Shown here piece by piece: positions 33,523-37,057 of a stretch of 37,057 nucleotides of DNA. The stretch is from an uncultured Bacteroidales bacterium. Its GTDB lineage: Bacteria; Bacteroidota; Bacteroidia; Bacteroidales; Bacteroidaceae. The notes below the pieces were generated by a model. That model made no database searches, was not told the origin of the DNA, and worked only from the letters and a program-made list of their open reading frames with translations. The stretch covers positions 1-37,057 of the forward strand of contig CALZRA010000009.1 in NCBI GenBank assembly GCA_945828345.1, in the 5' to 3' direction. A program made the translations under genes and the position numbers. Within the stretch, counting starts at the first letter, position 1. Each line of letters begins with the position of its first letter.

Positions 33523-35004
33523 TCAACGCAGGCGGAGCACCATCTTGCCGTCGCGTTCCTCGACTGCGATTTCCTCCATCTGCGGCGGAATCTTATAGAA
33601 GTTGTTTTTCGAAATGCCTGCTTTCTTGAAGATGGGCAGACACTGGCGCAGCACCTCGTTCTGGCGTATGCAGTGTTCGGGATGCTCACGCAGCATGTCC
33701 AACATCGTATGCTTCACCTCACTGACCCACGGTGTGAGACGCTTGCGCCGCGACACGCGGGCCTTGGCATACCACAGGGCATTTTCCTGCTGGGGCACAT
33801 GGTCGGTCAGGCAGAAGTCGTTGCAGTCATCGATGCGGCGACGGCAGTGTTTCATGACATAGCAGCGCACTGAGGCGGGCTTGATGTTCATGCCCATCGA
33901 CGACAGGTGGTCCATCACCTCCTCGAAGCGGAAACGCACGCGCTCCATACAGAACACGCGCACCACTTCGGCGGGATTGTCCATCCGCTGGCAGTCGGGC
34001 TTGTATATCCACTTGCTCTTGCCTACCGGAACGCACCACGGGTAGATACGGCGCACCATGGAGGTACACGTGCAGAGGCCCGTGCCGCCGCGCAGCACAT
34101 ATTGGTTCAGGATTTCGGTCAGCGAGATATCCTTTTCTTCGTAGATGATGCGGGCAAACTTCTGGGTCTGGTTCAGGTGGGAGAAGCGCATCTGGTAGGA
34201 GCCGTCGCCCAGCCGTTCGAAGACCTCATTGTGGGCCAACACCAGCTTCACCATGGCTTCATCGGGTTCTCCCATGTCGGCCGCAGCCGCACGGTTGGTC
34301 CACTGCGACTGGTTCGGCAGGCGCTTGACCAGCTCCTCGAAGCTCAAGGGACGCACTTCGCGCTGCAAGCAGTAGAACACGGAATGGTAGTAGGTGTTGA
34401 ACAGTTTCTTGTCGATGTCGGCATTCAGCAGAATGACATCGTGCTTCACCCAAGGCATGGTGGTATCGTTCTTCACAATCCTGCGGTTCACGAGGTAGGC
34501 AATGGCTCCCAGACGCGGGTTGGTGAGCAGTTTGCCCTTGGTCACCACCTCGCCTACCGAGGTTGCGGCATAATGTTTGACCGAATCTACAAACTCGCGG
34601 CGCACGTTGATGCCTTTGGTGTAGAGACGCTTTTGCGGGTCGTCCTCCAGCAGCTCGCGGCGAATGCTCTGCACGATGGTGCGCACCCGCTCGTTGCTCA
34701 CGGCCAGCTTGGGGTCGCTCTGCTGGCGCAGCTGCTCTCCCACTTCGCGCAGCCCCTTGCCTTCGACATAGAATTGGCGCAGCACGAAGGCATAAAGAGG
34801 CGCAATTCTGTCGAGGGGCAGCTTGCCAATTTCTTCCAGCATCAGGTCTATCTTGTCAAACAGGCTCACCCGTCCGCGGGGTAACTCCGAAAGAACCTGA
34901 CACTCCACTTCCGTTTCGGGCGATGTGGTGCCCGAGGTTTCCGCATACGCTGCAGAAGGTTCATCGTTGCATGACGATTCAATTTTATCAAACTCTGACA
35001 ACAT
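33523..35004 (-). CDS. Putative DNA-binding protein with sigma region-4-like helix-turn-helix
   Basis: 493-residue cytoplasmic protein, not assigned to a named family. After an acidic, low-complexity ~45-residue N-terminus, residues ~75-120 read FYVEGKGLREVGEQLRQQS and then LAVSNERVRTIVQSIRREL. The second part closely resembles the recognition helix of sigma-70 region 4.2 (VTRERVRQIE..ALRKL). Several later segments (SLTEILNQYVLR, FRFEEVMDHLSSMGMNIKPA, CIRQNEVLRQCLPIFKKAG followed by ISKNNFYKIP) look like further helical or winged-helix units. It has no signal peptide or membrane segment. It lies 67 bases downstream of the DUF6377 gene on the same strand and may share its transcript. A regulator role is inference. 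Confidence 0.75.
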   Translation of the reverse strand: MLSEFDKIESSCNDEPSAAYAETSGTTSPETEVECQVLSELPRGRVSLFDKIDLMLEEIGKLPLDRIAPLYAFVLRQFYVEGKGLREVGEQLRQQSDPKLAVSNERVRTIVQSIRRELLEDDPQKRLYTKGINVRREFVDSVKHYAATSVGEVVTKGKLLTNPRLGAIAYLVNRRIVKNDTTMPWVKHDVILLNADIDKKLFNTYYHSVFYCLQREVRPLSFEELVKRLPNQSQWTNRAAAADMGEPDEAMVKLVLAHNEVFERLGDGSYQMRFSHLNQTQKFARIIYEEKDISLTEILNQYVLRGGTGLCTCTSMVRRIYPWCVPVGKSKWIYKPDCQRMDNPAEVVRVFCMERVRFRFEEVMDHLSSMGMNIKPASVRCYVMKHCRRRIDDCNDFCLTDHVPQQENALWYAKARVSRRKRLTPWVSEVKHTMLDMLREHPEHCIRQNEVLRQCLPIFKKAGISKNNFYKIPPQMEEIAVEERDGKMVLRLR

Positions 35005-35071
35005 GGATAATAGAATGTGTGTTAAGAATTCAACTTGATGTGCCTTCAGGGCCTGACTGGCTTCCTTCGGG

Positions 35072-36739
35072 CTACAGTTCGCTCACAGCGCGCTCAAAGT
35101 CAGTGGGGCTTCCCAGTGCCTTATTGCGCATCTTCGACCGATAGTTGTAGACCGTGGTGAGCGAGAAATTGAGGAAATGCGCAATGCGTGCCGAATCGGC
35201 TACCCCCAGCCTGATGAGGGCAAAGATGCGCAGTTCCGTGTTCAGATGGTTATCGTGTTTGGGCACAACGCGCTCCGCTGGTTGGAGCAGGGCGTTGAAC
35301 TTTTCGATGAAATCGGGGAACAGGGTCAGGAATGCCTGGTCGAAGTCGGCATAGAAGGCCTCCTGTTCCTTGCGGATGACTTGGTCGCTGCTCGCCTTCT
35401 TCACCAATTCCTCCAGACGTTTTTCCTTAACCAACCGTAGGGTGGTGCGACGGTACTCTACCAGACTGTCCATGTAGTCCCGGCAACGGTTCAGGTAGCG
35501 GGCTATGTACTCCTCCTTCATCTTGTCGGCCATCCGCAGGTTGGCGTAGGTCTGCTGCAACTCGTTGTTGGTGTGTTGCAGTTCGTCGTTGGCCTGCTGC
35601 AGGCTGTCGTTGGCCTGGGCCAGTGCCTCGTTGGTTTCGGTTTGCTGCCGCCGTAGGGTGCGCAGCTTGATCATCTGCTTGCGCAGGTAGAGCAGTCCCG
35701 CACTGAGCACTAACAGCAAGGCTCCCAGCACATAGAGGAAGACCCGCTCGCTGCGGCGCTGCTCTCTCTCTAACTGCTTGTACTGGCGGTCGATGATGGG
35801 AAAGGCATTTGACACTTCGAGCGAGCGCAAGCCGGCCTTGCAGAAGCCTGCATCCTCCATGGCGCAGATCATGTAGTTGTAGGCTCGCTCCACCTGTCCA
35901 TGTTCCGACACGCACTGTGCCAGCAGGGGGAGGGCCTGATATTCGGTAATGCCGCGCAGGAGGTCGGCCTTGGCTGCCAGAATCAGGTATTTACAGGCTT
36001 GCGCCTCCTGACTCATGGCTTTGTAGGCATCATACAGGGTGAAACTAATGTATGGGTCAGGCATGTCCGGACTCATCTGGCGGGCATAGGGCAGCAACAG
36101 CTCGACTGCCCGTTCTGGCTGGCCGTGCGAGATGGCCTTGTCGGCTTCGACGATGCAAAGTGACTCGCCGGGTGAATCAATACCGATCAGCGAATCGCGG
36201 TAACACTCTAACCTTTGCATCCAATGCTGGCGAACAGGAGCTGACTTGCTGTAGGTCAGGAACCAGCCGCACAGCGTTCGCCAAATGCGGTAATAATAGA
36301 GGCGCAACGCGGCATGCTCGTCGCCAATCAGCGCGGCGTCGACCAGCTTCAGCTCGCGCATGGCCTCGCCATAGAGTGCCGTAACGGAGTAGATTTCGGC
36401 CTGTGCCACGTGGCAGAAGGCTTGCAGCTCCGCGTCACCGGCCGTTTCGGGTGAACGGGAGATGCGGTCGAGATACACCTGTGCCGAGTCTGTCTGGTAA
36501 TGCGTGTAAAGCGCGAGTATTTCCTTATATATAGTCAGGCGGTTTTGTCCCGCAGCAGTGGCCGCCTGCTGCTTGAGGCGGTCGATCTGCTCGTTGCGCG
36601 CTGCGTGAAAGCTTGCTTTCTGGGCCACGAGGCTGTCAAGCTGCCTGAGTGCGCCCTCTGTCTCCTGGTCAAAGGAGCCTTTCTGGGCATACAGGCAAAG
36701 ACACAGCATCCAGCCCAGGATGCACAAACCGTATTTCAT
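35072..36739 (-). CDS. DUF6377-type membrane-anchored regulator (TPR sensor, coiled coil, LuxR-like HTH)
   Basis: 555 residues. A signal peptide (MKYGLCILGWMLCLCLYAQ) is followed by a helical, TPR-like region to about residue 320 that should be periplasmic. One membrane segment lies near 330-350 (VFLYVLGALLLVLSAGLLYL), followed by a coiled coil rich in QANDSLQQANDELQHTNNEL repeats (about 365-410). The C-terminal domain ends in a helix-turn-helix: RIFALIRLGVADSARIAHFL, then SLTTVYNYRSKMRNKAL, followed by FERAVSEL. This matches the Bacteroidetes DUF6377 layout, thought to sense a periplasmic or envelope signal and act on DNA from the membrane. No kinase domain is present. A full Bacteroidetes promoter lies 160 bases upstream (36910-36941). 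Confidence 0.88.
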   Translation of the reverse strand: MKYGLCILGWMLCLCLYAQKGSFDQETEGALRQLDSLVAQKASFHAARNEQIDRLKQQAATAAGQNRLTIYKEILALYTHYQTDSAQVYLDRISRSPETAGDAELQAFCHVAQAEIYSVTALYGEAMRELKLVDAALIGDEHAALRLYYYRIWRTLCGWFLTYSKSAPVRQHWMQRLECYRDSLIGIDSPGESLCIVEADKAISHGQPERAVELLLPYARQMSPDMPDPYISFTLYDAYKAMSQEAQACKYLILAAKADLLRGITEYQALPLLAQCVSEHGQVERAYNYMICAMEDAGFCKAGLRSLEVSNAFPIIDRQYKQLEREQRRSERVFLYVLGALLLVLSAGLLYLRKQMIKLRTLRRQQTETNEALAQANDSLQQANDELQHTNNELQQTYANLRMADKMKEEYIARYLNRCRDYMDSLVEYRRTTLRLVKEKRLEELVKKASSDQVIRKEQEAFYADFDQAFLTLFPDFIEKFNALLQPAERVVPKHDNHLNTELRIFALIRLGVADSARIAHFLNFSLTTVYNYRSKMRNKALGSPTDFERAVSEL

Positions 36740-36909
36740 GTTTTTCTGGATTAAAGCCAGACGCTCTGCCCGGCTCGGTTCGCGATTAGATGTTTAGGTC
36801 ACTCACACACACCACAGAGGGACACCCCGGAGCCGGCATTCTGCCAATCTGAGCTTTTGAAGTCTCGAAAAATGATACGCAGGGCGCAATGTAGTGGTTG
36901 TTGTGCTGG

Positions 36910-36941
36910 CAAAGTTATATAAAACTTTTGCAGGCCACAAA
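36910..36941 (-). promoter_or_regulatory. Promoter of the DUF6377 gene
   Basis: On the minus strand, -33 TTTG (36938-36941) and -7 TAACTTTG (36910-36917) are separated by exactly 20 bases, matching the Bacteroidetes sigma-ABfr consensus TTTG-N19-21-TAnnTTTG. It is the best complete promoter in the window. Confidence 0.8.
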
Positions 36942-36997
36942 GAAATCGGGCGGTTTTGTTCGCTAAAATTAGGAAATATGTCCTAAAACGGCACTTT

Positions 36998-37046
36998 AAA
37001 ACAAAAAAAGCAGGGTATAGAAAGCCTTAAAAAGGGTTTTCTACAC
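36998..37046 (-). terminator. Possible terminator of a minus-strand gene beyond the window
   Basis: On the minus strand a ~10-bp imperfect stem (GTAGAAAACCC with GGCTTTCTATA) is followed by TGCTTTTTTTGTTTT. It precedes the DUF6377 promoter, as expected for the end of an upstream transcription unit. Confidence 0.5.
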
Positions 37047-37057
37047 CATTTACAGAC

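Overview
The window looks like chromosomal DNA of a moderately GC-rich member of the Bacteroidales, most likely Prevotellaceae or a close relative. The evidence is three large secreted proteins with C-termini typical of type IX secretion (T9SS) cargo, promoter -7 boxes of the Bacteroidetes form TAnnTTTG, almost no Shine-Dalgarno sequences, a fused ThrA, a DUF6377 regulator, and a GHL10/DUF187 family. No tRNA, rRNA, CRISPR array, prophage or intact insertion sequence was seen.

Layout. 1-2916 (+): a GHL10-type glycosidase and a membrane O-acyltransferase. 3121-14389 (-): two very large secreted multidomain proteins and a transglutaminase-like protein, separated by intergenic stretches rich in palindromic repeats. 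14478-15448 (-): a TauE/SafE permease behind the collapsed remnant of an AAA-ATPase/DUF1703 gene. 15683-16286 (+): rplU-rpmA. 16287-17023: a gene-poor stretch with unusual inverted and tandem repeats. 17024-19672 (-): an AT-richer secreted T9SS-type protein and a 61-residue peptide gene. 20084-22510 (-): thrA with its own terminator. 22931-24445 (-): a second GHL10 enzyme. 24542-33231 (+): a tightly packed six-gene run. 33523-36739 (-): a DUF6377 membrane-anchored regulator and a protein with a sigma region-4-like helix-turn-helix.

The most interesting part is 24542-30162. Four adjacent genes encode an IspD-like cytidylyltransferase fused to a LicD transferase, a LicC/PntC-like cytidylyltransferase fused to a CobD/HisC-like PLP enzyme, an octopine/nopaline-type opine dehydrogenase, and a GT4 glycosyltransferase. 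Read together they suggest a pathway that builds a CDP-activated phospho-alkanolamine, perhaps from O-phosphoserine or O-phosphothreonine, possibly N-modified by the opine dehydrogenase, and attaches it to a surface glycan through LicD. The individual families are well supported by motifs; the combined pathway is inference.

A second theme is non-coding repeats. A family of roughly 310-bp palindromic elements with GC-rich hairpins occurs at least four times in whole or part (1-104, 6920-7230, 11361-11674, 22747-22853). Separate inverted repeats sit at 16649-16711 and 33381-33489.
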